Shown: one piece after another, positions 27,382 through 36,076 of the stretch
Numbering within the stretch: the first letter of the stretch is position 1
Layout: each line of letters starts with the position of its first letter
From: Christiangramia forsetii KT0803
GTDB lineage: Bacteria > Bacteroidota > Bacteroidia > Flavobacteriales > Flavobacteriaceae
Assembly (NCBI RefSeq): GCF_000060345.1
Contig: NC_008571.1
Coordinates: forward strand, 3,228,501 to 3,292,500
DNA length: 64,000 bases
Direction: 5' to 3'
The notes under the pieces: generated by a model
The model's input: only the letters and a program-made list of their open reading frames with translations
The model's database searches: none
Told to the model about the DNA's origin: nothing
Program-made: the position numbers and the translations under genes

Positions 27382-29454
27382 ATGAAGAAAATAAACAAAT
27401 TTCTGCTTTTGTCATTGGTTGGCACCGGACTTTTTACAGCCTGTAATGATGATGATAAAAAGGCAGAGGAAAAGGATGAAGAGGTCCATGGTATTAACCT
27501 TGCCTATATGGATACGACCACAACTCCAAAAGAAGATTTTTTCCGCTATGTGAACGGAACCTGGCTGGATAGTACCGAAATTCCAAATGATCGTACTCGT
27601 TGGGGAAGTTTTGACGAATTGCGCCAGAGAACAGATGAAGATGCCCTGGCCCTTCTTGGAGAAACAGCTGAAAGTGATAGCCTTGATGGATCTACAGATT
27701 CAGGTAAAGCAGTTTTTCTTTACAAAAGTATCATGGATACCGTTTCCAGAAATGAACAAGGTGTTGAACCAGTAAAGCCATATTTGGCAAAAATAGACGC
27801 TATCCAGTCTAAAGAAGATCTTCAGGATTTCCTGGTTGAAATGAGTGAATATGGAAGCGCAGGATTCTTTTCATTTGGTGTAGGAGCCGATAGTAAGAAT
27901 TCAGATATGAATGCTGCTTATCTTAATCCGTCTGGTTTAGGCCTTCCTGAGAGAGATTATTATCTAACTCAGGATTCAGATTCTAAAGATAAGAGGGAAA
28001 AGTACAAAGCTTATATCGCTGATATGCTTCAGTATATAGATTATTCTGAAGAAGAAGCTTCGAAAGCTGCCGAAACTATTCTGGCTTTTGAAACGAAACT
28101 GGCAGAACCCCGTTTAGATAAAGTTGAGCGTCGCGATGCTAGAAAAACGTACAATCCAATGACCGTTGCCGAATTACAGAAAACAGTTCCGGCAATGCAG
28201 TGGAATGCCTATTTTGAAGGTATTGGTGCTAAAAAGCTTGATACTATCATCGTTTCTCAGCCAAAATACATGAAAGCACTTCAGGGAATTCTTGCTGAAA
28301 ATTCAGTAGAAGACTGGAAAACGTATTTAAAATGGGATCTTTTCAATAGCGCTGCTCCATCCCTAACTACAGACCTTGAACGTGAATCATGGGAATTTTA
28401 CAGTAAAACTCTAAGAGGTGCTAAAGAACAAAGACCTCGAGATGAAAGAGCCCTTGGAAGCATCAATGGAGTTCTTGGAGAAGCTCTTGGTAAATTATAT
28501 GTTGAAAAACACTTCCCTCCACAGGCCAAAGAAAAAGCTCAGGAAATGGTGGCTAATATTTTGAAGGCTTATGAAAACAGAATCAACAATTTGAGCTGGA
28601 TGAGCGAGGACACTAAAAAGAAAGCACTTGAAAAATTAAGTACTTTTAATGTGAAAATTGGCTATCCTGATGAGTGGAAAGATTACAGTGAGTTGGAGAT
28701 TGTAGCTCCTGCTGACGGAGGATCTTATTTTCAGAATATGCTGAATGCTCAAAAATGGAGAGTTGCCGAAAATATGGCAGATCTTGGTGAGCCAGTAGAT
28801 AAAACCGAATGGTTTATGTCTCCACAAACGGTAAATGCCTATTATAACCCTCGTTATAATGAGATTGTATTCCCTGCGGCTATTCTACAACCCCCTTTCT
28901 ATGACTATAAGGCTGACGCAGCTGTAAATTACGGCGGAATTGGAGCTGTAATTGGTCATGAAATCTCTCACGGATTTGATGATAGCGGTGCTCGTTTTGA
29001 TGCTGAAGGTAACTTAAACAACTGGTGGACAGATAAAGATCTTGAGCAATTCGAAGGTCTTGGTAATGATCTTGCTGAGCAATACAGCGCTATTGAAGTG
29101 ATGGACAGTGTTTATATCAACGGGAAGTTTACCCTTGGGGAAAACATTGGTGACCTTGGTGGTGTAAATGCTGCATATGACGGACTTCAGCTTCACTTGA
29201 AAGACAATGAAAATCCTGGAAAAATTGATGGATTTTCTCCGGAACAACGTTTCTTCCTTTCTTGGGCTACCGTATGGCGTACTAAAATGCGTGATGAAGC
29301 CATGAGAAACAGGATAAAAACTGATTCACATTCTCCAGGAATGTACAGAGCATATGTACCGCTTCAAAATATTGATGCATGGTATGATGCTTTCGCTATT
29401 GAAGAAGGTGATGCGATGTATGTAAAACCAGAAGAAAGAGTTAGAATCTGGTAG
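27382..29454 (+). CDS. M13 family metallopeptidase (neprilysin/PepO-like) lipoprotein
   Basis: Zinc endopeptidase of 690 residues. Lipoprotein signal (LFTAC, Cys21) places it at the outer membrane or periplasm. The N-terminal helical domain of M13 spans about 45-430; the catalytic domain has IGHEISHGFDDSG (HExxH) and ENIGDLGG (ExxxD), the family zinc and catalytic motifs, with NAYYNP upstream. The C terminus ends VRIW, the usual M13 ending. Cleaves small peptides in known relatives. Confidence 0.95.
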   Translation: MKKINKFLLLSLVGTGLFTACNDDDKKAEEKDEEVHGINLAYMDTTTTPKEDFFRYVNGTWLDSTEIPNDRTRWGSFDELRQRTDEDALALLGETAESDSLDGSTDSGKAVFLYKSIMDTVSRNEQGVEPVKPYLAKIDAIQSKEDLQDFLVEMSEYGSAGFFSFGVGADSKNSDMNAAYLNPSGLGLPERDYYLTQDSDSKDKREKYKAYIADMLQYIDYSEEEASKAAETILAFETKLAEPRLDKVERRDARKTYNPMTVAELQKTVPAMQWNAYFEGIGAKKLDTIIVSQPKYMKALQGILAENSVEDWKTYLKWDLFNSAAPSLTTDLERESWEFYSKTLRGAKEQRPRDERALGSINGVLGEALGKLYVEKHFPPQAKEKAQEMVANILKAYENRINNLSWMSEDTKKKALEKLSTFNVKIGYPDEWKDYSELEIVAPADGGSYFQNMLNAQKWRVAENMADLGEPVDKTEWFMSPQTVNAYYNPRYNEIVFPAAILQPPFYDYKADAAVNYGGIGAVIGHEISHGFDDSGARFDAEGNLNNWWTDKDLEQFEGLGNDLAEQYSAIEVMDSVYINGKFTLGENIGDLGGVNAAYDGLQLHLKDNENPGKIDGFSPEQRFFLSWATVWRTKMRDEAMRNRIKTDSHSPGMYRAYVPLQNIDAWYDAFAIEEGDAMYVKPEERVRIW

Positions 29455-29471
29455 ATTTTAGTATATCAAAT

Positions 29472-29502
29472 AAAAAAGGCTGGTCTACGACCGGCCTTTT
29501 TT
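29472..29502 (+). terminator. Terminator of the M13 peptidase gene
   Basis: AAAAAAGGCTGGTC and GACCGGCCTTTTTT form a stem of 14 pairs with one G-T wobble and a TAC loop. Confidence 0.88.
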
Positions 29503-29567
29503 ATTTTCTATCCCTCAATTCAATAATTAAGTAATACCATTCTAAAACCTATAAATTTAAGATACGT

Positions 29568-29823
29568 GATGCTGAACTCGTTTCAGCATCTCGCTATCGT
29601 ATGAGTCTCCTGAGATAAATTATTTTTCATCTAAGAGTGATGCTAACACTTTTATTAGCCACTAATGCACGAATATTTTAGTAAAGTATAAGGCCAATAA
29701 GTAATAGCATATTATAAAAACTGATTACGAAGAACATAAAAACCATTCTATTGTAAGTTCGAGTATAGTCGGGAACTATTAGTCGTATACATCCGGATTT
29801 CGACTTCGCTCGACCTGATACCC
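29568..29823. repeat. REP-like repeats in the gap before yraN
   Basis: GATGCTGAACTCGTTTCAGC ATC (29568-29590) is a 9-bp-arm palindrome. A second decayed pair, GTTCGAGTATAGTCGGGAAC near 29757 and ATTTCGACTTCGCTCGACCT near 29798, resembles the unit at 24316-24384. Nothing else is seen in 29503-29859. Confidence 0.65.
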
Positions 29824-29859
29824 CAATTAAATTATCATAATAACGGAGTCAGGTATTCA

Positions 29860-30219
29860 TTAAAAATAAAAAAACGCATCCTGAATATGTTCGATTTTCG
29901 TTCCGGCTTTGTTTTTAATAATCGCTATAATATCAAACCTTACTTCAACATCTAGTTCTCCCTCCTCTACATAATGATTTACCGCTTTTACCAGTTGCTG
30001 GATCTGTTTGGGTTTTACAAAATCCTGTGGATTCCCAAATTCAGGAGTACTCCTGGTTTTTACCTCAGCTGCAATTAAAGTATTTCCTCTTTTAGCAATA
30101 ATATCAACTTCTGCCTTTTGATAACGATAGTTCAATTCAAGGATTTCATATTCCTTTAATCGTAAATATTCTACGGCCAGCTCCTCCCCTTTTTTACCAA
30201 GTTCGTTATGCTCTGCCAT
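29860..30219 (-). CDS. YraN/UPF0102 family nuclease-like protein
   Basis: Protein of 119 residues with the PD-(D/E)xK endonuclease-like core: EVDIIAKRGNTLIAAEVKTR. The family is widely conserved, near Holliday-junction-resolvase folds, with no settled role. The start ATG lies 11 bases after the stop of the lipoprotein gene, so the two are likely one transcript. Confidence 0.9.
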   Translation of the reverse strand: MAEHNELGKKGEELAVEYLRLKEYEILELNYRYQKAEVDIIAKRGNTLIAAEVKTRSTPEFGNPQDFVKPKQIQQLVKAVNHYVEEGELDVEVRFDIIAIIKNKAGTKIEHIQDAFFYF

Positions 30220-30230
30220 AAATTGTGTTC

Positions 30231-30812
30231 TTAGATAGCGTAATTGATCATTATGGAACCTACTTTGAGGTCTAATGCTTCAATTTCTTCAAGAGTAGCT
30301 TCAATAATCTTATCGCCATAAAATTTATTGGAAAGTTCATTTCCTGGTTTTAGAAAAACTCTGAGTCCGCTTTTCTCCAGTTTTCCTCCGTTCCAGTCTA
30401 CTGCTCCACTATAATCCCATCCAAATCCATAAAAGGAGATCTTTTTCCCGTTCATTTTATTAAGATCATCATAAGAAGTTCCAATTTCAACTCCGGTTTC
30501 AGACTTCCATTTGCCATTTTGAGCATATCTCAAATCATGAATTTTCGTTCTTTCCTGATCCTGCCAGGTAATATGAAGTTCGTTCACAGTTCCAGGATAT
30601 AAAATTGTAAAAGGTCTTTCCTCGGTACCTTCTTCAAACATATCGGCTCCTTCTTCTATATTTGCATCAGGATAGTTCCTGGTAATATCTTCGGCATTCA
30701 TATTCCCAAGATTTTCAACGGTATATTTTGAAGTACTTTTTGAAGTGCCCTTTTTTGCTGAATTACAAGCAGCCATTATAAGTACTGCTACAATCAATAT
30801 TATTTTACGCAT
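30231..30812 (-). CDS. Hypothetical lipoprotein
   Basis: 193 residues from the ATG at 30812, which begins a clean lipoprotein signal ([16 protein letters not shown]). A longer frame starting at 30872 would lack that. The mature part has a globular pattern with WxxxGG and [13 protein letters not shown] but no domain I recognise. It is divergent from metG with about 124 bases between. Confidence 0.75.
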   Translation of the reverse strand: MRKIILIVAVLIMAACNSAKKGTSKSTSKYTVENLGNMNAEDITRNYPDANIEEGADMFEEGTEERPFTILYPGTVNELHITWQDQERTKIHDLRYAQNGKWKSETGVEIGTSYDDLNKMNGKKISFYGFGWDYSGAVDWNGGKLEKSGLRVFLKPGNELSNKFYGDKIIEATLEEIEALDLKVGSIMINYAI

Positions 30813-30936
30813 TCTAGTTTCGATTTTGGGTAAAAATAGAAAGTTATTCTTCACAGCTTTTGCCTTTTGCAAGAATTTAACGCGTATTCACACACCTTTG
30901 CTTAACTTTACGGCTCTTAAAAAAGGACATATAATA

Positions 30937-33012
30937 ATGAACAAAAATCCTCAGAGATTTACGATTACAGCGGCCTTACCTTATACCAACGGGCCTATTC
31001 ATATTGGACATTTAGCCGGCGTTTATGTTCCGGCAGATATTTATTCCCGTTTTTTACGAATGCAAGGGTATGATGTCGCCTTTGTTTGTGGTAGTGATGA
31101 GCATGGTGTGCCTATTACTATTAAAGCGAAAAAAGAAGGGGTAACTCCACAGGATGTAGTTGATAAATACAATGGGATCATTAAAAAGTCCTTTGAAGAC
31201 TTCGGAATAACGTTTGACAATTATTCCCGTACTTCAGGAAAAACGCATCACGATACCGCTTCGGCATTTTTCAAAAAAATGTACGAGGATGGGAAATTTA
31301 TAGAAGAATCTACCGAGCAATTATACGATGAAGAAGCAGGACAATTCCTTGCTGACAGATTTGTAACCGGAACCTGCCCGAAATGTGGAAACGAAGAGGC
31401 TTATGGCGACCAGTGTGAAAGTTGTGGAACTTCTCTAAATGCAACAGACCTTATAAATCCAAAATCGGCAATTACCGGTGCAGTCCCTACTTTAAAGGAA
31501 ACAAGACACTGGTTTTTACCTTTAGATCAATATGAAGACTTTTTAAAAGAATGGATTTTAAAAGGACATAAATCCGACTGGAAATCGAATGTTTACGGCC
31601 AGGTAAAATCCTGGATAGATGATGGACTTCGTGCTCGTGCGGTAACCCGTGATCTCGACTGGGGAATTCCTGTTCCTGTAGAAGGTGGTGATGGGAAGGT
31701 GCTTTACGTTTGGTTTGATGCGCCTATCGGCTACATCTCTTCTACCAAAGAATGGGCTGAGCGTGAAGGAAAAGATTGGGAACCCTACTGGAAAGACGAG
31801 AACACAAAATTAGTTCATTTCATCGGGAAAGATAATATCGTTTTTCACTGTATCATTTTCCCGGTAATGCTAAAAGCACACGGTGACTATATACTTCCGG
31901 AAAATGTTCCTGCGAATGAATTTCTGAACCTGGAGGGAAAAAAGCTTTCTACTTCCAAGAACTGGGCAGTTTGGTTGCATGAATACCTCGAAGAATTTCC
32001 AGATCAGCAGGATGTATTGAGGTATGTTCTTACGGCTAATGCTCCGGAAACAAAAGACAACGATTTTACCTGGAAAGATTTTCAGGCTAGAAATAATAAT
32101 GAACTGGTAGCTATCTTCGGAAACTTTATTAACCGGGTGGTGGTGCTTACCAATAAATACTACAACGGAATTGTTCCTGAACCGGGCGCTTATTCTGAAA
32201 TTGATGAAAAAACCATTGCAGAATTGAAGGCCTATCCATCTGTCATTGCAAGTTCAATCGAAAGATATCGATTTAGAGAGGCACAGGGAGAATTAATGAA
32301 TTTGGCCCGACTCGGCAATAAATATCTGGCCGATGAAGAGCCCTGGAAATTGATCAAAACCGATGAGGAACGAGTGAAGACCATCATGTATGTGGCTCTT
32401 CAGATTGCTTCAGCATTATCGATTATCTCAGAACCATTTTTACCATTTACCTCAGCAAAACTCAAGAAAATGTTGAATCATGTTGATGAGAGTTCAGATA
32501 ATACTCCGGACTGGGATATCATAGGAACTAAAGAAGCCCTTATTCTGGGAGGTCATCAGATCGGGAAAGCTGAATTGCTTTTCAGTAAAATAGAAGATGA
32601 ACAGATGGAAAAGCAATTGGAAAAATTAGAAGCTACTAAAACTGCCAACGCCATGGAAGATCAGAAAGCAGAACCTCAAAAAGAGATCGCTACTTTCGAA
32701 GATTTCACCAAAATGGATCTCCGCGTAGGAACCATTATTGAAGCTCAAAAAATGCCAAAAACGAAAAAGCTGATGGTTTTAAAGGTTGATACTGGGATCG
32801 ATCAACGAACAGTAGTTTCTGGGATTGCAGAACATTTTAAAGCGGAAGATATCATTGGGAAAAAAGTGACCGTGCTGGCAAACCTGGCTCCAAGAAAATT
32901 ACGCGGAGTTGACAGCGAAGGTATGATCTTAATGACCGAAAATGCCGAAGGAAAGCTGGTTTTTGTAAATCCAGATGAAGATGGTGTAAAGGCTGGAACG
33001 ACCATAAATTAA
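30937..33012 (+). CDS. metG: Methionyl-tRNA synthetase
   Basis: Class I synthetase of 691 residues. HIGH motif as HIGHLAG near residue 21, a zinc knob with CPKCG...CESCG around 145-160, the KMSKS equivalent KKLSTSKNW near 340, anticodon domain, and a C-terminal EMAP/Trbp-like tRNA-binding domain (about 580-691, [11 protein letters not shown]). The start is the ATG at 30937; earlier in-frame codons overlap the divergent gene. The KLSTS form is common in this phylum. Confidence 0.97.
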   Translation: MNKNPQRFTITAALPYTNGPIHIGHLAGVYVPADIYSRFLRMQGYDVAFVCGSDEHGVPITIKAKKEGVTPQDVVDKYNGIIKKSFEDFGITFDNYSRTSGKTHHDTASAFFKKMYEDGKFIEESTEQLYDEEAGQFLADRFVTGTCPKCGNEEAYGDQCESCGTSLNATDLINPKSAITGAVPTLKETRHWFLPLDQYEDFLKEWILKGHKSDWKSNVYGQVKSWIDDGLRARAVTRDLDWGIPVPVEGGDGKVLYVWFDAPIGYISSTKEWAEREGKDWEPYWKDENTKLVHFIGKDNIVFHCIIFPVMLKAHGDYILPENVPANEFLNLEGKKLSTSKNWAVWLHEYLEEFPDQQDVLRYVLTANAPETKDNDFTWKDFQARNNNELVAIFGNFINRVVVLTNKYYNGIVPEPGAYSEIDEKTIAELKAYPSVIASSIERYRFREAQGELMNLARLGNKYLADEEPWKLIKTDEERVKTIMYVALQIASALSIISEPFLPFTSAKLKKMLNHVDESSDNTPDWDIIGTKEALILGGHQIGKAELLFSKIEDEQMEKQLEKLEATKTANAMEDQKAEPQKEIATFEDFTKMDLRVGTIIEAQKMPKTKKLMVLKVDTGIDQRTVVSGIAEHFKAEDIIGKKVTVLANLAPRKLRGVDSEGMILMTENAEGKLVFVNPDEDGVKAGTTIN

Positions 33013-33019
33013 TTCAATT

Positions 33020-33274
33020 TTTGTCACATTGAGCGCAGTCGAAATGTGGCAAAAATTCTTTCTTATTACTAAAATCTGTTTTTAATTATATTCATCAAGC
33101 TAAACTCGTTTCAGCTTCTCAATTGTTATACTTTCATCGCTATTCCGAAAAAGAGAAACAACCGAAGAACCTTACATTTAGAAGTCAATAAAAGAGGGAT
33201 CTTTCCTTAAGGTCTAGCTGAGAAAAGAATTATCGACCATAGAAAGAGATCCTGAAACAAGTTCAGGATGATGA
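33020..33274. repeat. REP-like repeats after metG
   Basis: Three units: GTCACATTGAGCGCAGTCGA near 33022, AAGCTAAACTCGTTTCAGCT near 33097, and GATCCTGAAACAAGTTCAGG ATGATG near 33249. They occupy most of the 298-base gap; no gene is seen between 33013 and 33310. Confidence 0.65.
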
Positions 33275-33310
33275 TAATTGAATTTCATATTAAATAGTTG
33301 TTCTCAATTC

Positions 33311-34213
33311 ATGCTTAAAATAGCTTTCCACCCTATTTATAAACATCCCTTACCGGAAGGTCATCGTTTTCCTATGGAAAAATATGATCTCCTTCCCAAG
33401 CAATTATTGCATGAAGGAACCTGTAATGACGAGAATTTCTTTAAACCGGAATTTCCAGAAGAATCCCATATTTTAAACGTTCATGACCCTGAATATGTAA
33501 AGCGTTTAAAAAATTTGGATCTTTCGAAAAAAGAAATTAGGGTTTCCGGTTTCCCCTTATCTCAGGAATTGGTAAACAGAGAACAAATTATCGCCAACGG
33601 AACCATTAAAGCCTGTGATTATGCTTTGAAAAATGGGATTGCTATGAATATCGCCGGCGGCACTCATCATGCGTTTACTAATAGAGCCGAAGCTTTTTGC
33701 CTTTTGAACGATCAGGCGATTGGAGCAAGATATCTTCAGGAAAAAGGGCTGGCAAAAAAGATACTTATGATAGATCTTGATGTTCATCAGGGAAACGGAA
33801 CTGCCGAAATCTTCAAAAATGATGCTTCAGTATTCACATTTTCAATGCATGGAAAAGGCAATTATCCATTCCGAAAAGAAAAATCAGATCTTGACATTGA
33901 ATTTGACGACGGAACCCAAGATGCTAAATATCTGGAAAAATTAAAGTCGATTTTACCCAAACTTATCGAAAAAACTAGGCCTGATTTTATCTTCTATCTT
34001 TGTGGCGTAGATATTTTGAAAACCGATAAACTTGGAAGACTCTCCTGCTCTATTGAGGGCTGCAGGGAGCGGGATAGATTTGTATTACAAACCTGTCACG
34101 ATTTGAATATTCCTGTAGAGTGTAGCATGGGAGGGGGATATTCCAAGGATATTAAGCATATTATTGAGGCTCATGCTAACACTTACCGGCTGGCGCAGCA
34201 AATTTACTTCTAG
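33311..34213 (+). CDS. Histone deacetylase family protein (HDAC-like amidohydrolase)
   Basis: 300 residues from ATG 33311 (MLKIAFHPIYKHP). Zinc-site and charge-relay motifs of the arginase/deacetylase fold are intact: GGTHHAF (tandem His), MIDLDVHQGNGTA (Asp-x-His) and YLCGVDILKTDKLG. Bacterial members deacetylate small acetyl-amines or proteins; substrate unknown. The stop codon lies inside a 24-bp perfect palindrome (34200-34223). Confidence 0.9.
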   Translation: MLKIAFHPIYKHPLPEGHRFPMEKYDLLPKQLLHEGTCNDENFFKPEFPEESHILNVHDPEYVKRLKNLDLSKKEIRVSGFPLSQELVNREQIIANGTIKACDYALKNGIAMNIAGGTHHAFTNRAEAFCLLNDQAIGARYLQEKGLAKKILMIDLDVHQGNGTAEIFKNDASVFTFSMHGKGNYPFRKEKSDLDIEFDDGTQDAKYLEKLKSILPKLIEKTRPDFIFYLCGVDILKTDKLGRLSCSIEGCRERDRFVLQTCHDLNIPVECSMGGGYSKDIKHIIEAHANTYRLAQQIYF

Positions 34214-34223
34214 AAGTAAATTT
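34200..34223. repeat. 24-bp perfect palindrome at the deacetylase stop codon
   Basis: AAATTTACTTC followed by its exact complement, centred on the TAG stop. The 100 bases after it hold two GGCAAGC motifs (34229 and 34289 areas) and a small TTTTCAAACTTTGAAAA hairpin, resembling the residue of a dispersed repeat. Confidence 0.75.
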
Positions 34224-34329
34224 CTTTGGGGCAAGCCTACAATGCATTGCATAAGAATGCGTTTTCAAACTTTGAAAATTTCTTTGCGTGGCAAGCTTTG
34301 GGGTATTAAACCCTCCTAGAATAAACTCA

Positions 34330-34367
34330 AAAGTATAGAACCCACCATATGGCGGGTTCTATACTTT
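34330..34367. terminator. Hairpin between convergent genes
   Basis: AAAGTATAGAACCC (34330-34343) and GGGTTCTATACTTT (34354-34367) form a perfect 14-bp stem. T tracts are short, but its position between the convergent deacetylase and ssb genes suits a shared terminator. Confidence 0.75.
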
Positions 34368-34380
34368 AAAACAGGTCTTG

Positions 34381-34713
34381 TTATTTTCCCATTAGCAGTA
34401 ATTCATGGCATATCACTTCTGTAATATAGCGTTTAATTCCATCTTTATCTTCGTAACTTCTACTGGTTAGTTTCCCCTCAACACCTATTTCTTTCCCCTT
34501 TGGAACATAATTTTCCACAAGCTCAGCGGTTTTACCCCAAGCCACAATATTATGCCATTGCGTATCAGTGATCTTTTCACCTTTCGCATTTTTATAGCTT
34601 TCATTCGTAGCTATCGAAAATTTAGCCAGTTTTTTACCTGATTCCAGATTTACGATCTCAGGTTCATTACCTACATTCCCAATTAATTGTACTGTGTTTC
34701 TTATAGTGCTCAT
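34381..34713 (-). CDS. ssb: Single-stranded DNA-binding protein, short form
   Basis: OB-fold protein of 110 residues from ATG 34713 (MSTIRNTVQLIGNVG); a second ATG two codons upstream is in frame. RNTVQLIGNVGNEPE, FSIATNE and WHNIVAWGKTAE are the SSB signature. It ends right after the OB-fold (HELLLMGK) and lacks the flexible linker and acidic DDIPF-type tail through which SSB recruits partners, so it is likely a paralogue of the main SSB. Confidence 0.9.
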   Translation of the reverse strand: MSTIRNTVQLIGNVGNEPEIVNLESGKKLAKFSIATNESYKNAKGEKITDTQWHNIVAWGKTAELVENYVPKGKEIGVEGKLTSRSYEDKDGIKRYITEVICHELLLMGK

Positions 34714-34727
34714 AACCATAGAATTTA

Positions 34728-34967
34728 TTGCAGCTGAAAATCATTCGTTCATTTCAACAGGACAAAGATGTAGCCCATTCAAAAGTTTATTCGTCTAAAA
34801 AGTATTTGTATGTGTTTACTTTCGTTTGTAAACGTTTGAAAATGACTACTGAAATTGGAGATAGGCATCTATATACCAAATGGGACAAAGCAATAAATAA
34901 GGTTTATGTTATCCTGGAACGGATTTTTTTTGGAAAGATGAAGCAGGGATTCCCATACTCTAAATAG
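34728..34967 (+). CDS. Possible small protein, doubtful
   Basis: A 79-codon frame beginning 8 bases from the ssb start on the opposite strand. It is basic, with no known domain. The segment DRHLYTKWDKA is matched by RHLYTLWDK in a broken frame on the minus strand at 38393-38340, because both overlay the 27-bp inverted repeat. It may be a decayed gene or chance frame. Confidence 0.3.
   Translation: MQLKIIRSFQQDKDVAHSKVYSSKKYLYVFTFVCKRLKMTTEIGDRHLYTKWDKAINKVYVILERIFFGKMKQGFPYSK
34863..34889 (+). repeat. Left 27-bp inverted repeat of the accessory island
   Basis: AGGCATCTATATAC, four variable bases, then TGGGACAAA. The reverse complement of 38367-38393 matches it at 23 of 27 positions. Nothing beyond the 27 bases matches on either side. 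Confidence 0.7.
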
Positions 34968-34970
34968 CAT

Positions 34971-35079
34971 GACCTCTTGGCAACGGTTTTAGATCCGTTA
35001 GAAATTTACTTATAGGCTAAAAGCCTTTTTTACAATGAACGTTTTACACTCTGTTAGTGCCTTAACCGTTTTCAAGGTC
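34971..35079. other. Inverted repeat enclosing two hairpins
   Basis: GACCTCTTGGCAACGGTT (34971-34988) is an imperfect inverse of AACCGTTTTCAAGGTC (35064-35079). Inside lie AGGCT-AAA-AGCCT with six T behind it (about 35014-35031, a possible terminator) and CACT-CTGTT-AGTG. It could be a structured RNA or a tiny MITE-like element; no coding frame runs through it. Confidence 0.5.
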
Positions 35080-35119
35080 AAGCTTCACCCTAACCTACAC
35101 CCGAAAATGAAGTGCAATG

Positions 35120-35242
35120 CTATTTCTTGTCTTTTTTCTCGTCTTTGCTCTTAATTGCTGAAGCTTTTAGAACATCGTCGAAAGAGCCGCTTATTTTAAG
35201 TGGTTTCTCTTTTTTGGATTCTTTTTTCTTGTATTCAGACAT
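35120..35242 (-). CDS. 40-residue basic protein, divergent partner of the next gene
   Basis: An ATG at 35242 opens a 40-codon frame: MSEYKKKESKKEKPLKISGS, then a Phe-Asp-Asp-Val-Leu-Lys-Ala core, and a Lys/Asp-rich tail ending DEKKDKK. The Lys-rich ends around a short conserved-looking core (KPLKISGSFDDVLKA) resemble small Bacteroidetes proteins found in mobile regions, from memory. CAAATTTA at 35247-35254 read leftward is TAAATTTG, a -7 element right at the start. Possible antitoxin-like or DNA-binding partner; not proven. Confidence 0.6.
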   Translation of the reverse strand: MSEYKKKESKKEKPLKISGSFDDVLKASAIKSKDEKKDKK

Positions 35243-35328
35243 ATTACAAATTTAATTAATTAACGGTTAACAATGTATATTCATTCTGATTTAAAATTTT
35301 ATTTTTGCAATTCATATTTGTTTTTATA

Positions 35329-35886
35329 ATGCATAAAAGACCAAGAATTCAAAAACCGATAATAAAAGATAGCATTTTCGAAAAAGTTGATGATAACGAA
35401 GCTTTTAAACCAAATTGTGCTTCCGAAAACGCTAGATTATTATATAAGTATAATGAATTTGAGGTCGAATTGTGGATAGATAAGCATTATCATTCTAGAA
35501 GAATTCACGGTGATGATTATGGAAAAAGAGAAGGTATTGAAGAACAGGAAGTTCAGGAGCTTATAGTTTTTTCTTTTAAATATTTAGTTGACATTTTTCT
35601 AAGATTCCCAAAATTTAAATTCATTAATTTTTTCGAAAACGGAAAAATACCAACTAAGGATAGGGTTATTTTAAAGCAAACTAAGGAAGATGGCACGCTT
35701 AATGTAGTTGTAGAGATACATTTCTTAGAAACAAGTAAATACGAAGTGACTGTAGTTACTGCTATGCAAGTAGATGATTTTAATGTTGGTGACGGTCAAT
35801 ACGTATTATCAATTACTGAAGAAAATGCAATTCTCAGGAGAAGTGTAAATAAGGATTTACGGGAGTTATATAGAATTAAACTATAG
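35329..35886 (+). CDS. Hypothetical protein, possible RelE/barnase-like nuclease
   Basis: 185 residues from ATG 35329 (MHKRPRIQKP); TATTTTTG at 35300-35307 is a -7-like element. The part from about 55 to 150 (HYHSRRIHGDDYGKREGIEE, then DRVILKQTKEDGTLNVVVEI and YEVTVVTAM) follows the pattern of phage-type RelE/barnase-like nucleases: a His/Arg helix, R-x-GI, then paired strands ending in a TV/T motif. This is pattern reading only. It is divergent from the 40-residue gene and precedes a candidate small RNA. AT-rich codon use unlike core neighbours suggests transfer. Confidence 0.65.
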   Translation: MHKRPRIQKPIIKDSIFEKVDDNEAFKPNCASENARLLYKYNEFEVELWIDKHYHSRRIHGDDYGKREGIEEQEVQELIVFSFKYLVDIFLRFPKFKFINFFENGKIPTKDRVILKQTKEDGTLNVVVEIHFLETSKYEVTVVTAMQVDDFNVGDGQYVLSITEENAILRRSVNKDLRELYRIKL

Positions 35887-35923
35887 AATTATATCAAACT
35901 ATAAAAAATAATTATTGATAATT

Positions 35924-35955
35924 TTATTAACGAACTAAGTAATTACTTAAATTTG
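35924..35955 (+). promoter_or_regulatory. Promoter of the repeat-containing small RNA
   Basis: TTG at 35924-35926, then 21 bases, then TAAATTTG at 35948-35955: a full match to the Bacteroidetes promoter consensus, predicting a start near 35960. Confidence 0.6.
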
Positions 35956-35959
35956 TATT

Positions 35960-36076
35960 ATAATATAAAGCATTATTAGGACAGGGCGAGTAAAGTCTGA
36001 ACAGTCGAAAGACAGGGCTTTCAAAGTCTGAACAGTTCTAAATAATATGGGCTTCAGGAAACTGAAGCCCTTTTTT
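35960..36076 (+). ncRNA. Candidate small RNA with two 26-nt repeats
   Basis: About 117 bases from the predicted start to a terminator. Two 26-base units (35980-36005 and 36011-36036) read GACAGGGC, four variable bases, AAAGTCTGAACAGT; 22 of 26 positions agree and all differences are in the four-base segment. An outer stem ATTATTAGGAC (35972-35982) with GTTCTAAATAAT (36035-36046) closes around them. No frame with a start codon covers it. Own promoter, repeats, closing stem and terminator together suggest a genuine RNA gene; the function is unknown. Confidence 0.6.
36049..36076 (+). terminator. Terminator of the small RNA, GAAA tetraloop
   Basis: GGGCTTCAG (36049-36057), loop GAAA, CTGAAGCCC (36062-36070), then T6. 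It overlaps the last codon of the convergent transposase remnant. Confidence 0.9.

Noticed and set aside
34985-35020. GTTTTAGA...TTAGAAATTTA...GGCTA looks like a Cas9 guide scaffold
   Set aside because: The similarity is short and broken, there is no cas gene or repeat array in the window, and the stretch is better read as part of the inverted repeat at 34971-35079.
35960-36076. CRISPR array
   Set aside because: Only two units, spaced 5 bases apart, with differences inside the unit and no spacers.
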